Below are positions 27,299-37,490 of a stretch of 64,000 nucleotides of DNA, in pieces. The DNA comes from Thaumasiovibrio subtropicus (GTDB lineage: Bacteria > Pseudomonadota > Gammaproteobacteria > Enterobacterales > Vibrionaceae): assembly GCF_019703835.1 (NCBI RefSeq), contig NZ_AP023054.1, positions 3,347,580-3,411,579 on the forward strand. Direction: 5' to 3'. Every line of letters starts with the position of its first letter. Position 1 is the first letter of the stretch. The notes beneath the pieces were generated by a model. That model saw only the letters and a list, made by a program, of their open reading frames with translations. It was not told the origin of the DNA and ran no database searches. The position numbers and the translations under genes are program-made.

Positions 27299-30200
27299 CT
27301 AGACCTCAACCTGATTGAGCATATTTCTCAACTTAATCGGCTTCACTGGTTTGCTCATAAAGTGGTAACCATTCGCTTTAGCAGCATCTTGTGTCTCTTG
27401 GGTGCGATCAGCACTGATCAACACCCCCATAAAGGTATTGCCTAATGCGAGTCGGCACTGTTGCAGGGCCTGTAAACCCGTTTGTTCATTGGCAAGATGA
27501 TAGTCACTGAGTACCACATGCGGTCGCCAACCTTTTGTGAGAATTGCCGCCACCTGCTGAACGGTTTCGGCCGTTTGCACTTGGCAGCCCCAACGCGATA
27601 ACAACGACTCCATGCCAACGAGGATATCCGGTTCATTGTCGATACAGAGCACATGTAAGTTCTCCAATGCCCCTGCACTTGGTGTCTCCTGTATCACTTT
27701 AGTGGCTTTCACTTTGCCTATCGGCACAAACAACGAAAACATGGTGCCTTTTTCCAACTCAGACCACATATCCAAAGGATGGTCTAGGACTCGACTAATC
27801 CCCCGCGCGATAGCAAGCCCCAACCCCAAGCCATGTTCAGTATTTTGTCCAACATCACCGCGAGTAAACTCATCAAAAATTTCTGCTTGTCGCTCTTCTG
27901 AAATGCCTGGGCCATTGTCCCAAATTTGAATCTGGACACTATCGCCTCGACGACGGCATCCCAGCAACACCTTGCCTTTGGGGTTATAGCGAAAAGCATT
28001 GGTTAAAAAGTTCTGTAAAGCACGGCGAAGCAACTTCGCGTCAGAGCAGACGACAGCATCTGTGGTCACAACACGAAAATCGATGTCTTGTTGTCGCGCT
28101 AACACGCCAAACTCCGCCCCCAAGGTATCAAATACCTCGCTTAGCGGGAATGCGACCACTCGAGCCGTCAGTTTGCCAGATTCCAACCGTGACACATCAA
28201 GCAAATCACTGATTAAATCCTCAGCGGCGCCCAGTGAGCTTTCAATATACTTGGCCAACTCGCGGGTTTCGTCTGTATTGGCCACTTCATTCAGTGACGA
28301 TGAGAACAACCGCGCTGCATTTAACGGCTGCATGAGATCATGACTCACTGCAGCCAAGAAGCGACTCTTAGACTGGGACATCTGTTCTGCATTGCGCGTG
28401 GCAGAAACCAACCGCTTATTCAGAGATTCCAACTCTTTGGTGCGGGCTTGAACGCGAGCTTCAAGTGTTTCATTGGCCTCTTTCAACATATCCGCCGTTT
28501 GACGGAACTGCGTGATATCGGTAAAACTCATCACAAAGCCACCACCTGGCATCGGGTTACCCTGCACTTCAATAACCGTGCCATCAGGTCGCAAGCGCGA
28601 TGAGGTGTGCGCCGAGCCCGCTTCAAGATAGGCGACACGTTTGCGAACATGCTCTTCCGGATCCCCAGGGCCACACAAACCTCGATAGGCGTTGTGGCGA
28701 ATCACATCGGAAATGGGTCTACCGACCTGAATCAATCCGGGGGGAAACTCAAACAGTTGCAAGTAACGCTGATTCCAAGCAACGAGGCGCAACTGTTTAT
28801 CAACAACGGCAATACCTTGACTAATATGCTCAATCGCGCCTTGTAACAGGCCGCGACTAAAATCAAACAGCTCTGATGCTTCATCCACAATAGTGGCAAT
28901 CTCTTCAAGCTGCATGTCTCGCCCTTGTAGGGCAGAGGTCAAAACCAATCGCGCAGACGAAGCCCCAAACACCCCTGCCAGTACTCGCTCAGTGTGCCGG
29001 ATCAATAAGGCATTCGCTTGCTGCTGCGGCAAGAGCTCGACCCCATGCTGCTCTGAATAGTTTTGAAACGCCTGCTTTGCACGAGGTCGGCCGACAAAAC
29101 GTCCCGCCAGAATTTCCAACTCCGCAACAGTAACGCGGCTCTGATAGACAGAACTTGATTCCGTGTCAGCCAATGGCGCGCCAACGAAAGAGGCGGCTTG
29201 CAATCGTTCAGACAGTGATGGCCGGGTCATCAACGAGACCGCAACAAACAATAAAGTGTTAACCAGCAGACTCAACACCATGCCCCAGTCGACATACGTC
29301 AACCCCGTAAGCAGAGGCAAGGCTGGAGGCTCAAGCAACCAAAGTAACAAGTTGGTTTCACTGCTACCCGCTAACATCTGGGTTTGCGCCATGAGCGTAA
29401 TCAGCCATATTGCAAAGCCCCCAATCAAACCAAAATACACCCCTTTTCGATTGCCATGACGCCAATAAAGGCCACCGATTAACGCAGGGAAAAACTGTGC
29501 GATCGCCGCAAACGAAAGAAACCCAATCGAAGATAGAGAGGGGATTTCGACCAGCGCTTGATAAACCCCCCATGCCGCCAACATCAGCAGACCGATTAAT
29601 ACCCGACGAATGTTAAGCAACCAACCTGCAAATTTCTCAGAGCCATCCCCACCAAGACGCATGCGGCGCAGCAAGAGCGGTAAGACGAGATCATTAGAAA
29701 CCATGATAGCGAGTGCGATAGTCGACACAATCACCATGCCACTTGCAGCAGACGTCCCGCCAATAAAGGCTAACATCGCAATGCTATTTTGCTCTGCGAA
29801 CAGTGGCAGATTAATCACATACGTATCTGCGCTGATCCCCGGCAATAAGGTTTGCCCTACCAGTGCCAGCGGAACAACGAACAGCCCCATCAAGATCAAG
29901 TAGCCAGGGAACACCCAACGGGCGGTATGTAAATCCTGCGCATGGTTGTTCTCGACAACAATGGTATGAAACTGACGTGGTAAACAGAACATCGCCGCCA
30001 TCGTCAACAAGGTATGAATGATAAGCTGCCCCCAGTTCACCTGATGCTCTGGGGTCGCCATTGTTTGTGTCAAAATGCCCGACGGCAAACCCGCCAACAT
30101 ACCAAAGGCAAACAAACCAACCACCAGAAACGCCACCAGCTTCACCACGGATTCAAAGGCCACCGCCATCATCATCCCACGGTGATGCTCAGTGCTATCA

Positions 30201-30736
30201 ATATGGCGAGTGCCAAACAGCATGGTAAACAAGGCCAACGCCAAAGCGACAATGCCTGCGGAAAAGCTCGCCCCATCACCATCAAAGACCACGAGATCAG
30301 GCGCGACTTGCGCCATTCCGAGCGTAATACCACGGAGCTGCAAGGCGATATAAGGCAAGATGCCCACGACAGCAATCACGGTTACCAACACCGCGATACC
30401 TTGCGACTTTCCATAGCGGGCAGCAATAAAATCGGCAATGGAGGTAATATGCTCGCGTTTTGCCGTCAAGATAATCCGGGCAAGTATGCGCCATCCCAGC
30501 GTAAAAACGAGAATCGGAGCAAAATAGATGGGTAAGAAAGACCAAAGGTTATTGCTCGCCTGACCGACAGTGCCATAAAAGGTCCACGAGGTGCAGTAAA
30601 CGGCAATAGACAAGCTATAAATCCAAGGCCGCCAGCGCGCCAGCCAATTGGCGCGCTTATCGCCATACCAAGCGATTAAAAATAGCAGCCCCAAATAGAT
30701 AATCGAGACCGGAAAGACGACCCATCCTTGTGTCAT
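27299..30736 (-). CDS. crbS: Symporter-linked hybrid sensor histidine kinase CrbS
   Basis: The protein (1145 aa) has an N-terminal SLC5 sodium:solute symporter-like domain of about 12 helices (to about residue 510), a PAS domain (IEHISQGIAVVDKQLRLVAWNQRY), a coiled linker, a HisKA domain with the phospho-acceptor in AVSHDLMQPLNA, an ATPase domain (NFLTNAFRYNPKG, DNGPGI) and a C-terminal receiver with Asp in VVLSDYHL. With CrbR it forms the acetate-switch two-component system. The frame is open to 30781; the ATG at 30736 (MTQGWVVF) is the usual start. Confidence 0.93.
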   Translation of the reverse strand: MTQGWVVFPVSIIYLGLLFLIAWYGDKRANWLARWRPWIYSLSIAVYCTSWTFYGTVGQASNNLWSFLPIYFAPILVFTLGWRILARIILTAKREHITSIADFIAARYGKSQGIAVLVTVIAVVGILPYIALQLRGITLGMAQVAPDLVVFDGDGASFSAGIVALALALFTMLFGTRHIDSTEHHRGMMMAVAFESVVKLVAFLVVGLFAFGMLAGLPSGILTQTMATPEHQVNWGQLIIHTLLTMAAMFCLPRQFHTIVVENNHAQDLHTARWVFPGYLILMGLFVVPLALVGQTLLPGISADTYVINLPLFAEQNSIAMLAFIGGTSAASGMVIVSTIALAIMVSNDLVLPLLLRRMRLGGDGSEKFAGWLLNIRRVLIGLLMLAAWGVYQALVEIPSLSSIGFLSFAAIAQFFPALIGGLYWRHGNRKGVYFGLIGGFAIWLITLMAQTQMLAGSSETNLLLWLLEPPALPLLTGLTYVDWGMVLSLLVNTLLFVAVSLMTRPSLSERLQAASFVGAPLADTESSSVYQSRVTVAELEILAGRFVGRPRAKQAFQNYSEQHGVELLPQQQANALLIRHTERVLAGVFGASSARLVLTSALQGRDMQLEEIATIVDEASELFDFSRGLLQGAIEHISQGIAVVDKQLRLVAWNQRYLQLFEFPPGLIQVGRPISDVIRHNAYRGLCGPGDPEEHVRKRVAYLEAGSAHTSSRLRPDGTVIEVQGNPMPGGGFVMSFTDITQFRQTADMLKEANETLEARVQARTKELESLNKRLVSATRNAEQMSQSKSRFLAAVSHDLMQPLNAARLFSSSLNEVANTDETRELAKYIESSLGAAEDLISDLLDVSRLESGKLTARVVAFPLSEVFDTLGAEFGVLARQQDIDFRVVTTDAVVCSDAKLLRRALQNFLTNAFRYNPKGKVLLGCRRRGDSVQIQIWDNGPGISEERQAEIFDEFTRGDVGQNTEHGLGLGLAIARGISRVLDHPLDMWSELEKGTMFSLFVPIGKVKATKVIQETPSAGALENLHVLCIDNEPDILVGMESLLSRWGCQVQTAETVQQVAAILTKGWRPHVVLSDYHLANEQTGLQALQQCRLALGNTFMGVLISADRTQETQDAAKANGYHFMSKPVKPIKLRNMLNQVEV

Positions 30737-30748
30737 GGCTTCACATCC

Positions 30749-30765
30749 GTAAACAATTTGTTTAC
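30749..30765. promoter_or_regulatory. Perfect palindrome just before crbS
   Basis: GTAAACAATTTGTTTAC has two perfect 8-base arms and lies 13 bases upstream of the crbS start codon. It may be a repressor or autoregulatory operator, or a hairpin in the leader. The binding protein is unknown. Confidence 0.45.
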
Positions 30766-30796
30766 AAACCATGATAAGCAAGTTCAGATCGGGGCT

Positions 30797-31984
30797 CTAG
30801 TGATTCCCCTCTTCTGCAACGTCAGATTGAGATCTGCCATCGCTTTTTTGCTTTATTGGCACGACGTTAAACAAAAACACTGGCACAACAAACGCCACCA
30901 TCGCCAAAAACAACTGCGCATTATAGAGCTCGTAAAGCTTGCCCGACGCGAAGGTTAACCCCCCCATGATCAAGCCGAGAGGAATCGCATTGTAAAGTGA
31001 TTGCCACGCAATACGTTCTGATTCCGCCTGCTGTTGAATGAACTTAATAGCACCTAAATGCGCAACGGCAAACGTAATACAGTGCAGCGCCTGCATAAAG
31101 GCCAATAGATAAAGATCGCTCGACGTACCTAGAATTGTCCAACGTACCATCGCCCCAACAGCAGCCAGGCGCATCATGTTGGTCACGCTCCAATGAGTAA
31201 AGAGATTTTTACCCACCAAGAAGATCATGATTTCTGCAACTACACTCACCGACCAAAGATTGCTGATCGTACTGTCGCTAATCCCAAAGGAGCGCCAGTG
31301 AATCGAGCCGAAGGTATAGTAAGCGGCATGGCTGCCTTGTAATAGGGCTGTCACCAGCAAAAATACCTGTACGTCGCGACGTTTAAGCATCTGCCATAAG
31401 TTTGGTCGCTCAGACACTTTATCTTCGCCAACAGGCATCTGCTTGGGCGGACATTCACAAAGGATCGCCGCCATCGCCAGTCCCGCCAACGCTAAGTACG
31501 GAATGGTACTCTCGCCAAAGCTATCAGTTGCACGCCCGACAACCCAAGTGCCAACAACGAATGCGATAGAGCCCCATAATCGGGTACGACCATAGTCTAA
31601 CAACTGGCGCGACTGGTAATGGTTAGCGACAGAATCGGATAGCGGCATAATAGGTGCACTCAAAAAGTTGAAGCCCACCGTTGCCAGTGCCAACACCCAA
31701 AAATTGTTTCCCACCACAAGATGCAGCGCCATGATGGCAACGCTACCCCACGTCACCCAGCGCAGTGCTGGAAACATCTGTTCCGGGCGGTGGATCTTGG
31801 GTGTGACAAGAAGGTTACACAAAGCACGCGTCACAAACCCGGCCCCCGTAATTAGGCCAACTTCCGAGGGGGACATGCCCATATAAGAGAGCCAAATAGC
31901 CCAGAAGGGCAAATAGACGCCATAAGAAAAGAAATAGCCAAAAAGGTACTGGGAAGTCCACCCATATGGTGTACGAGAAAGCAT
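30797..31984 (-). CDS. MFS transporter, HcaT-like
   Basis: A 395-residue major facilitator with twelve membrane segments. The start (GWTSQYLFGYFFSYGVYLPFWAIWL) and the QSRQLLDYGRTRLWGSIAF loop resemble the 3-phenylpropionate/NupG-LacY-like permeases (HcaT). The substrate cannot be told. It is read in the same direction as crbS, 60 bases upstream of it, and may be co-transcribed. Confidence 0.8.
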   Translation of the reverse strand: MLSRTPYGWTSQYLFGYFFSYGVYLPFWAIWLSYMGMSPSEVGLITGAGFVTRALCNLLVTPKIHRPEQMFPALRWVTWGSVAIMALHLVVGNNFWVLALATVGFNFLSAPIMPLSDSVANHYQSRQLLDYGRTRLWGSIAFVVGTWVVGRATDSFGESTIPYLALAGLAMAAILCECPPKQMPVGEDKVSERPNLWQMLKRRDVQVFLLVTALLQGSHAAYYTFGSIHWRSFGISDSTISNLWSVSVVAEIMIFLVGKNLFTHWSVTNMMRLAAVGAMVRWTILGTSSDLYLLAFMQALHCITFAVAHLGAIKFIQQQAESERIAWQSLYNAIPLGLIMGGLTFASGKLYELYNAQLFLAMVAFVVPVFLFNVVPIKQKSDGRSQSDVAEEGNH

Positions 31985-32432
31985 GATGCATTCCTTGTTG
32001 CTGCAAGCCTAAAGAGCGTTAACGTGAAAAAAGTTATCGAGGTTCAGCACGCTTTCCTGCGCAGTGACAAATAGATTTCCATATCGTTTTTGTGTGTAGT
32101 TATTGCAATTAATTGCCACATTTTGCCTAACCGATCACATTTTAACGCATTTTATGCTAGGTACAACGGCTAGGGCGAGCTCATTTCCTCGCCAAAAGAG
32201 CTCATTCGCCAACAGTGCGAGGCAGCTTCCATTGCATGCAAAGAAAAATAGACTAAAGTCGCCTAGAGGCATTTCACACTCTCGTTCACACTAATCTAAG
32301 TACAAAACTACGGTGCAAAAAATACGGTTTAGATTGCCCCTTAAGTCACCTCGCCCCTGACTTAAAAGGATAACGCAATACCAGCAAAGCAGTTTGCCAG
32401 CGGACAGGATGTACGTGTGAAGAGGACATGCT
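31985..32432. other. Divergent regulatory region with a possible CsrA site, no gene
   Basis: The region holds the GACTAAAGT motif at 32251-32259 and, in the leader just before the start codon of the downstream gene, CAGGATG (32405-32411), the core of CsrB-type CsrA sites. A 63-codon plus-strand frame at 32103 is not supported. Confidence 0.5.
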
Positions 32433-34235
32433 ATGCCAGAAAAATTTGATACCAGCTTACCGCCTTTTGACCGCCTCACCGCGTCGCAGCAAACACAACT
32501 GCGGCATGCGCTTGATGTCGCTTACTACCGAGAAGGGGACATCATTGTTCGAGCGGGAGACGCATGCCACTCACTCTTTATTATCATTAAAGGGGTGGTT
32601 GAAGAACAAGATGCTGCGAATCAAGAACTCTACAGTCATTACACCCAAGACGATATCTTTGATGTGCGTGCGCAATTTGAGTCTCAAAGCAAACATCACT
32701 ATGTCGCCCTTGAAGACACGCTCTGTTACCTACTCAGTAACGACACGTTTTTGTCTTTGTATCACGCCAACAAAGCCTTTGCGGGCTATTTCGATACCAA
32801 CCTCGCCAATCGCAACCAACTGCTAGAAACGGCACATCAACAACAAAATTTGGCCGAGTTTATTTTAACTCGCATTGATGATGCGCATATTCAGCCTTGT
32901 ATTGTGCTGGATGCTCAAACGTCACTCTATGATGCGACGTTAACAATGCAAGAACGTAACATCGACTGCGCGTTCATTGAAATGCCCACCGAGGCGACCG
33001 ATACCATTGGCATTATTACGCGGACGGATCTCCTCCACGCAACACTGCTCGACAAGCAAGCCCCAGAAAGTGCCGTGCACGGTATCGCGACAGCCCCGGT
33101 GATAAGCGTCAATAAAGGCGACTACCTGTTTAACGCGACCATTGCAATGACACGACAAAAGGTCAAACGGGTATTGGTGCTCGATCAAGGGTGCATCGCT
33201 GGCATGCTTGATCTCACCCAAGTGTTGAGTCTATTCTCAACCCACTCGCACGTTTTGACGCTGCGCATTGCCCGCGCCGAAGACATTGAATCTCTCGCGC
33301 AGGCGGCGCATAGCCAGCCTAAGCTAATAGAAACCTTGCTCAACAATGGCATTCACACTCGCTTTGTGATGGAACTGATCGCGGCGGTCAATGAACAGAT
33401 CATTGAGAAAGCCTTCCAGCTCGTGGTACCGCTAGAGATGCAGTCCCGTTGCTGCCTTATCGTGATGGGGTCTGAAGGGCGAGGCGAGCAAATACTGAAA
33501 ACGGATCAAGATAACGCCCTGATCCTTGCTGATGATCTTGACTGGCCAGACTGCGCAGATGTCATGGCAAGATTCTCTGAAACCTTATTGCAGCTTGGTT
33601 ACCCCCCTTGCCCCGGCAGTGTCATGGTCAACAACCCGCACTGGGTGAAAACACAAACACAATGGCAAAACCACATTTTGCAGCATAAACGCAAAGGCAC
33701 AGAAGAGAGCCTGATGTCGTTGGCGATGCTAGCAGATGCGCATCCAATCGCAGGCCAAAAAGGGCTGTTTCAACCAATTGCACAATGCCTGCATGATGCG
33801 ATGCACGAACAGCAACTGTTACTCGCAACCTTTGTCCGCCCCGCTATGCAGTTCAATGTACCGCTAACCTTATTTGGCAAACTGAAGAAAAGCAAAGCGG
33901 GTTTAGATATTAAAAAAGGGGGGATCTTCCCCATCGTTCATGGGGTCCGCACCATTGCACTCGAGGCCGGTATTGAAGTCAACAACACCTTTGCGCGCCT
34001 CAATGCACTGGAAAAACAACGTTTTTTAGAACCGGAGACGGTCGCTAACCTCAGTGAAGCGCTGAAGCTCTTTATCAAACTGCGCTTACGAGAGCAGCTA
34101 ACGCATCCAGAGACAGGAACCAGCATCCATACCGAAGCATTAAACCGCACAGAGCGGGATTTACTGCGCCATAGTTTACATGTGGTCAAAAAGTTTCAGC
34201 AGTGGCTTGGCTTCCACTATCAACTTCGTGAGTAA
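32433..34235 (+). CDS. cNMP-binding, CBS and DUF294 nucleotidyltransferase protein
   Basis: A 600-residue signalling-type protein: a cyclic-nucleotide-binding-like beta barrel (about 10-120), two CBS motifs (about 155-275), a DUF294 nucleotidyltransferase domain with the motif GSEGRGEQILKTDQDNALI (about 345-363) and a DUF294 C-terminal domain. Such proteins are thought to modify a protein or nucleotide in response to a bound ligand; the target is unknown. AGAGGA precedes the ATG. The exonuclease gene follows after 63 bases, as in other vibrios. Confidence 0.88.
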   Translation: MPEKFDTSLPPFDRLTASQQTQLRHALDVAYYREGDIIVRAGDACHSLFIIIKGVVEEQDAANQELYSHYTQDDIFDVRAQFESQSKHHYVALEDTLCYLLSNDTFLSLYHANKAFAGYFDTNLANRNQLLETAHQQQNLAEFILTRIDDAHIQPCIVLDAQTSLYDATLTMQERNIDCAFIEMPTEATDTIGIITRTDLLHATLLDKQAPESAVHGIATAPVISVNKGDYLFNATIAMTRQKVKRVLVLDQGCIAGMLDLTQVLSLFSTHSHVLTLRIARAEDIESLAQAAHSQPKLIETLLNNGIHTRFVMELIAAVNEQIIEKAFQLVVPLEMQSRCCLIVMGSEGRGEQILKTDQDNALILADDLDWPDCADVMARFSETLLQLGYPPCPGSVMVNNPHWVKTQTQWQNHILQHKRKGTEESLMSLAMLADAHPIAGQKGLFQPIAQCLHDAMHEQQLLLATFVRPAMQFNVPLTLFGKLKKSKAGLDIKKGGIFPIVHGVRTIALEAGIEVNNTFARLNALEKQRFLEPETVANLSEALKLFIKLRLREQLTHPETGTSIHTEALNRTERDLLRHSLHVVKKFQQWLGFHYQLRE

Positions 34236-34298
34236 CCCACCTAAGTCTCTGACTCAAAAGACTTGTGTTGCCTAACACCCAGATAAATAAGGGGCCGA

Positions 34299-34922
34299 AT
34301 GAATATATTGCAGCGATTATGGTATCGACACCAACTCAAAGAGACTGACTATGCAGCGCTTTTCGAACGCTATCAAGGCAGTGAACTGGTTTCCCTCGAC
34401 TGCGAAACCACCAGTCTAAATCCCGATAGTGCCGAGCTCGTCACCATCGCTGCAACGAAAATTCATGCAAACCGCGTCCTCACCAGCCAATCGCTCAGCC
34501 TCACGTTGAGACCGCCGGGGAGTCTTGATGCTGGGTCTGTCACCATACATCGCTTGCGCCACCAAGATTTACATCAAGGCCAAGACATTGAAGACGCCTT
34601 AACACAACTGCTCGACTTCATTGGCAATCGGCCTCTGGTGGGATACCACATCCAATATGACAAACAGATTCTTGATCGCTACTTCCAGCGCTACTTCGGG
34701 TTTCCCTTGCCTAACAAAATTGTTGAGGTGAGTTTTCTCTACCAAGAACGGCTTGAGCGAATGTTGCCCAATGCCTACTGCGATTTGAGCTTAGACAGCA
34801 TGAGTAAACAGCTAAATTTACCGCTACCCGACCGTCATGATGCGATGGAAGACGCGATTGCCGCGGCCCTTATCTACGTTCGTCTAAAGCACGGTGGAAT
34901 GCCTTCAATTCAAAGCCAATAA
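34299..34922 (+). CDS. DEDDh 3'-5' exonuclease, DnaQ-like
   Basis: A 207-residue RNase T/DnaQ-fold protein with the three exonuclease motifs: SLDCETTSL (Asp and Glu, about 32-41), the middle VGYHIQYDKQIL (about 111-122) and HDAMEDAIAAAL with the His and last Asp (about 180-191). It is a free-standing exonuclease rather than the polymerase III epsilon subunit, lacking the C-terminal polymerase-binding tail. It travels with the upstream DUF294 gene and acs. Its biological substrate is unknown. Confidence 0.88.
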   Translation: MNILQRLWYRHQLKETDYAALFERYQGSELVSLDCETTSLNPDSAELVTIAATKIHANRVLTSQSLSLTLRPPGSLDAGSVTIHRLRHQDLHQGQDIEDALTQLLDFIGNRPLVGYHIQYDKQILDRYFQRYFGFPLPNKIVEVSFLYQERLERMLPNAYCDLSLDSMSKQLNLPLPDRHDAMEDAIAAALIYVRLKHGGMPSIQSQ

Positions 34923-35012
34923 AGGCAATCATGCCGAGTCTCTTTGCTTTAACAGCTGCAACCGGAAAGGAATCTGGTTAATAATCACCCAGTTGCATTA
35001 AGCCTCGTTATC

Positions 35013-35019
35013 CTAAAGT
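35013..35019 (+). promoter_or_regulatory. CTAAAGT motif upstream of acs
   Basis: It shares the core with 24569-24575 and 32253-32259 and lies about 90 bases before acs. A TTGCAT is 20 bases upstream (21 in the DUF294 promoter), so the pair could be a weak -35/-10 set or an activator site. Confidence 0.35.
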
Positions 35020-35068
35020 CTAATTGTCGAAACGCCAATGATCGCCCAACTTATATCTTAAACCCGAT

Positions 35069-35110
35069 AGGAATGTCAGCCCGGACCGGGCGCTAAAGGA
35101 GATCAGGATG
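35069..35110 (+). promoter_or_regulatory. acs leader with four GGA motifs, candidate CsrA-binding region
   Basis: GGA motifs lie at 35070-72, in the loop of a GCCC-GGACC-GGGC hairpin at 35079-35091, in the Shine-Dalgarno (AAAGGAG, 35098-35100) and overlapping the start codon (CAGGATG, 35105-35111). A loop GGA next to GGAs over the ribosome site is the usual pattern of CsrA-controlled messages. Confidence 0.5.
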
Positions 35111-37057
35111 AGCGAAGGTCATATCTACCCAGTACAACCTGCGATTGCTGCAAATGCCCATGTCGATGATGCAAAATATCGTGAGATGTACCAACAGTCT
35201 GTGGTCAACCCAGAAGGGTTTTGGCGTGAACACGGACAGATTGTCGACTGGATGACCCCCTTCACCAAAGTCAAATCAACCTCATTCGATACCGGCCATG
35301 TCAGCATTAAATGGTTTGAAGATGGCGAACTGAATGTCTCTGTTAACTGTATCGACCGACATCTAGAAGAGCGTGGCGACCAAGTAGCCATCATCTGGGA
35401 AGGCGATGACCCAGCAGATGACGCAACCCTCACTTACAACGAGCTTCACGAGCAAGTTTGTCAATTTGCGAACGCGCTAAAAAGCCAAGGGGTTCGCAAA
35501 GGCGATGTGGTTTGCCTTTACATGCCTATGGTTGCTGAAGCGGCGATTGCTATGCTGGCTTGTACGCGTATTGGCGCGGTTCACACCATTGTATTCGGTG
35601 GTTTCTCACCAGAAGCGCTGGCAGGTCGTATTATCGACTCCGACGCCAAAATCGTTGTGACCGCTGACGAAGGTATTCGAGGCGGGCGCGCTGTGCCGCT
35701 GAAGAAAAATGTCGATGAGGCATTGACCAACCCGGACGTTAAAACGATTGAAAAAGTCGTGGTATTTAAACGTACAGGCGGCGACGTGGAATGGCATAGC
35801 CATCGTGATGTTTGGTGGCACGAAGCAACGGCGGTTGCATCAACAAGTTGTGCACCAGAGCCCATGAATGCCGAAGACCCCTTATTCATTCTCTATACTT
35901 CCGGCTCAACAGGTAAGCCGAAAGGTGTAATGCACACCACTGGGGGATACCTTGTTTACGCGACCATGACCTTTAAGTATGTCTTTGACTACCAAGAAGG
36001 CGATGTTTACTGGTGTACTGCCGATGTGGGTTGGATCACTGGCCACAGCTACCTTGTATATGGCCCGCTTTCAAATGGTGCAACGACCATTCTCTTTGAG
36101 GGTGTACCGAATTACCCAGACGTCAATCGCATGAGTCAGGTGGTCGATAAACACCAAGTTTCGATTCTCTACACGGCGCCAACCGCTATCCGCGCCTTGA
36201 TGGCGAAGGGCGACGAAGCGGTCAAAGAGACATCACGCAGCTCGCTTCGCATCATGGGCTCTGTGGGTGAACCTATTAACCCTGAAGCATGGGAATGGTA
36301 CCACCGTACGATTGGGGACGAACGCTGCCCGATTGTTGATACGTGGTGGCAAACAGAAACGGGCGGTATTCTTATTACTCCTCTGCCAGGCGCTACAGCC
36401 TTGAAACCCGGCTCTGCAACACGCCCATTCTTTGGTGTTCAACCTGCACTGGTCGATAACATGGGTAATCTACTAGAGGGCGCCACCGATGGTAACCTCG
36501 TCATTCTAGATTCATGGCCGGGACAGATGCGAACCGTTTATGGTGACCACGACCGCTTCGAGCAAACCTACTTCTCAACCTTTAAAGGCATGTACTTTAC
36601 GGGTGACGGTGCACGTCGCGACGAAGATGGTTACTTCTGGATTACGGGCCGTGTTGATGACGTCCTTAACGTCTCTGGTCACCGCATGGGTACTGCAGAG
36701 ATTGAGTCCGCGCTGGTCGCGTTCGATAAAATTGCAGAAGCCGCCATTGTCGGTGTGCCACACGATATTAAAGGTCAGGCTATCTACGCTTACATCACGC
36801 TAAATGCTGGCGAAGTCCCGAGTGCTGAGCTTCATAAAGAAGTCAAAGAATGGGTTCGTAAAGAAATCGGCCCTATCGCGACACCTGACTTTTTGCATTG
36901 GACTGATGCATTGCCTAAGACGCGTTCAGGCAAAATCATGCGTCGCATCTTGCGTAAGATTGCCACAGGTGACACAAGCAACTTAGGTGATACTTCAACG
37001 CTCGCCGACCCAAGTGTTGTCGATAAACTCATTGCAGAGAAGCAACAGCTGCTATAA
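35108..37057 (+). CDS. acs: Acetyl-CoA synthetase
   Basis: A 649-residue AMP-forming synthetase with the phosphate-binding loop [11 protein letters not shown] (about 262-272), the [11 protein letters not shown] block, the hinge/aspartate region [23 protein letters not shown], and the C-terminal [10 protein letters not shown] whose Lys is the acetylation-controlled catalytic residue. It activates acetate to acetyl-CoA and is the enzyme end of the acetate switch regulated by CrbS/CrbR. AAAGGAG precedes the ATG. It has its own promoter region. Confidence 0.98.
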   Translation: MSEGHIYPVQPAIAANAHVDDAKYREMYQQSVVNPEGFWREHGQIVDWMTPFTKVKSTSFDTGHVSIKWFEDGELNVSVNCIDRHLEERGDQVAIIWEGDDPADDATLTYNELHEQVCQFANALKSQGVRKGDVVCLYMPMVAEAAIAMLACTRIGAVHTIVFGGFSPEALAGRIIDSDAKIVVTADEGIRGGRAVPLKKNVDEALTNPDVKTIEKVVVFKRTGGDVEWHSHRDVWWHEATAVASTSCAPEPMNAEDPLFILYTSGSTGKPKGVMHTTGGYLVYATMTFKYVFDYQEGDVYWCTADVGWITGHSYLVYGPLSNGATTILFEGVPNYPDVNRMSQVVDKHQVSILYTAPTAIRALMAKGDEAVKETSRSSLRIMGSVGEPINPEAWEWYHRTIGDERCPIVDTWWQTETGGILITPLPGATALKPGSATRPFFGVQPALVDNMGNLLEGATDGNLVILDSWPGQMRTVYGDHDRFEQTYFSTFKGMYFTGDGARRDEDGYFWITGRVDDVLNVSGHRMGTAEIESALVAFDKIAEAAIVGVPHDIKGQAIYAYITLNAGEVPSAELHKEVKEWVRKEIGPIATPDFLHWTDALPKTRSGKIMRRILRKIATGDTSNLGDTSTLADPSVVDKLIAEKQQLL

Positions 37058-37098
37058 GCAGTTTATAAACCCTAGTAGTAAATGTAATAGACTCCTTT

Positions 37099-37123
37099 GC
37101 CGCTCTTAATGAGCGGCTTTTTT
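37099..37123 (+). terminator. Terminator of acs
   Basis: GCCGCTC-TTAAT-GAGCGGC followed by six T residues. Confidence 0.9.
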
Positions 37124-37490
37124 GTGACCAGCCGCCCAAGTTTGCTTCATTACGCTACAGAACTCTCCACTTCTACCGAATTTCCTGTCTAATCGAGTGC
37201 CTATATCCTCATGTTGCTGAGGAAAACCTTAAGAATGACCTGCAATCGGCAAATGCTTGTCCGCAAGATGCTTAAACATATCGCCAAAACATGGCTACCC
37301 CTCACAAACTGACATAGAAAACACCACCTGCCGATGAGATAAGACCAGTATTTTGCTGCGATTTGCAGCGATTTCTCTATAATTGCAGGAAAACACAAGT
37401 AAGTGAGCAACACTAACCTGCTTTCAGGGTTAGCGCGATGAAAGTGAATTTTCACTACATTTAACCGCAGATAAATGGAATAAAGCGAAA
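37124..37490. other. Promoter region of aroQ-accBC
   Basis: No gene was seen; a 109-codon minus-strand frame (37201-37530) is Leu/Ile/Cys-rich and runs into aroQ. A short palindrome GTGAATTTTCAC lies at 37442-37453, near the expected promoter. Confidence 0.5.

Noticed and set aside
37442..37453. GTGAATTTTCAC as a CRP site before aroQ
   Set aside because: The half-sites are four bases apart instead of six, so it does not fit CRP.
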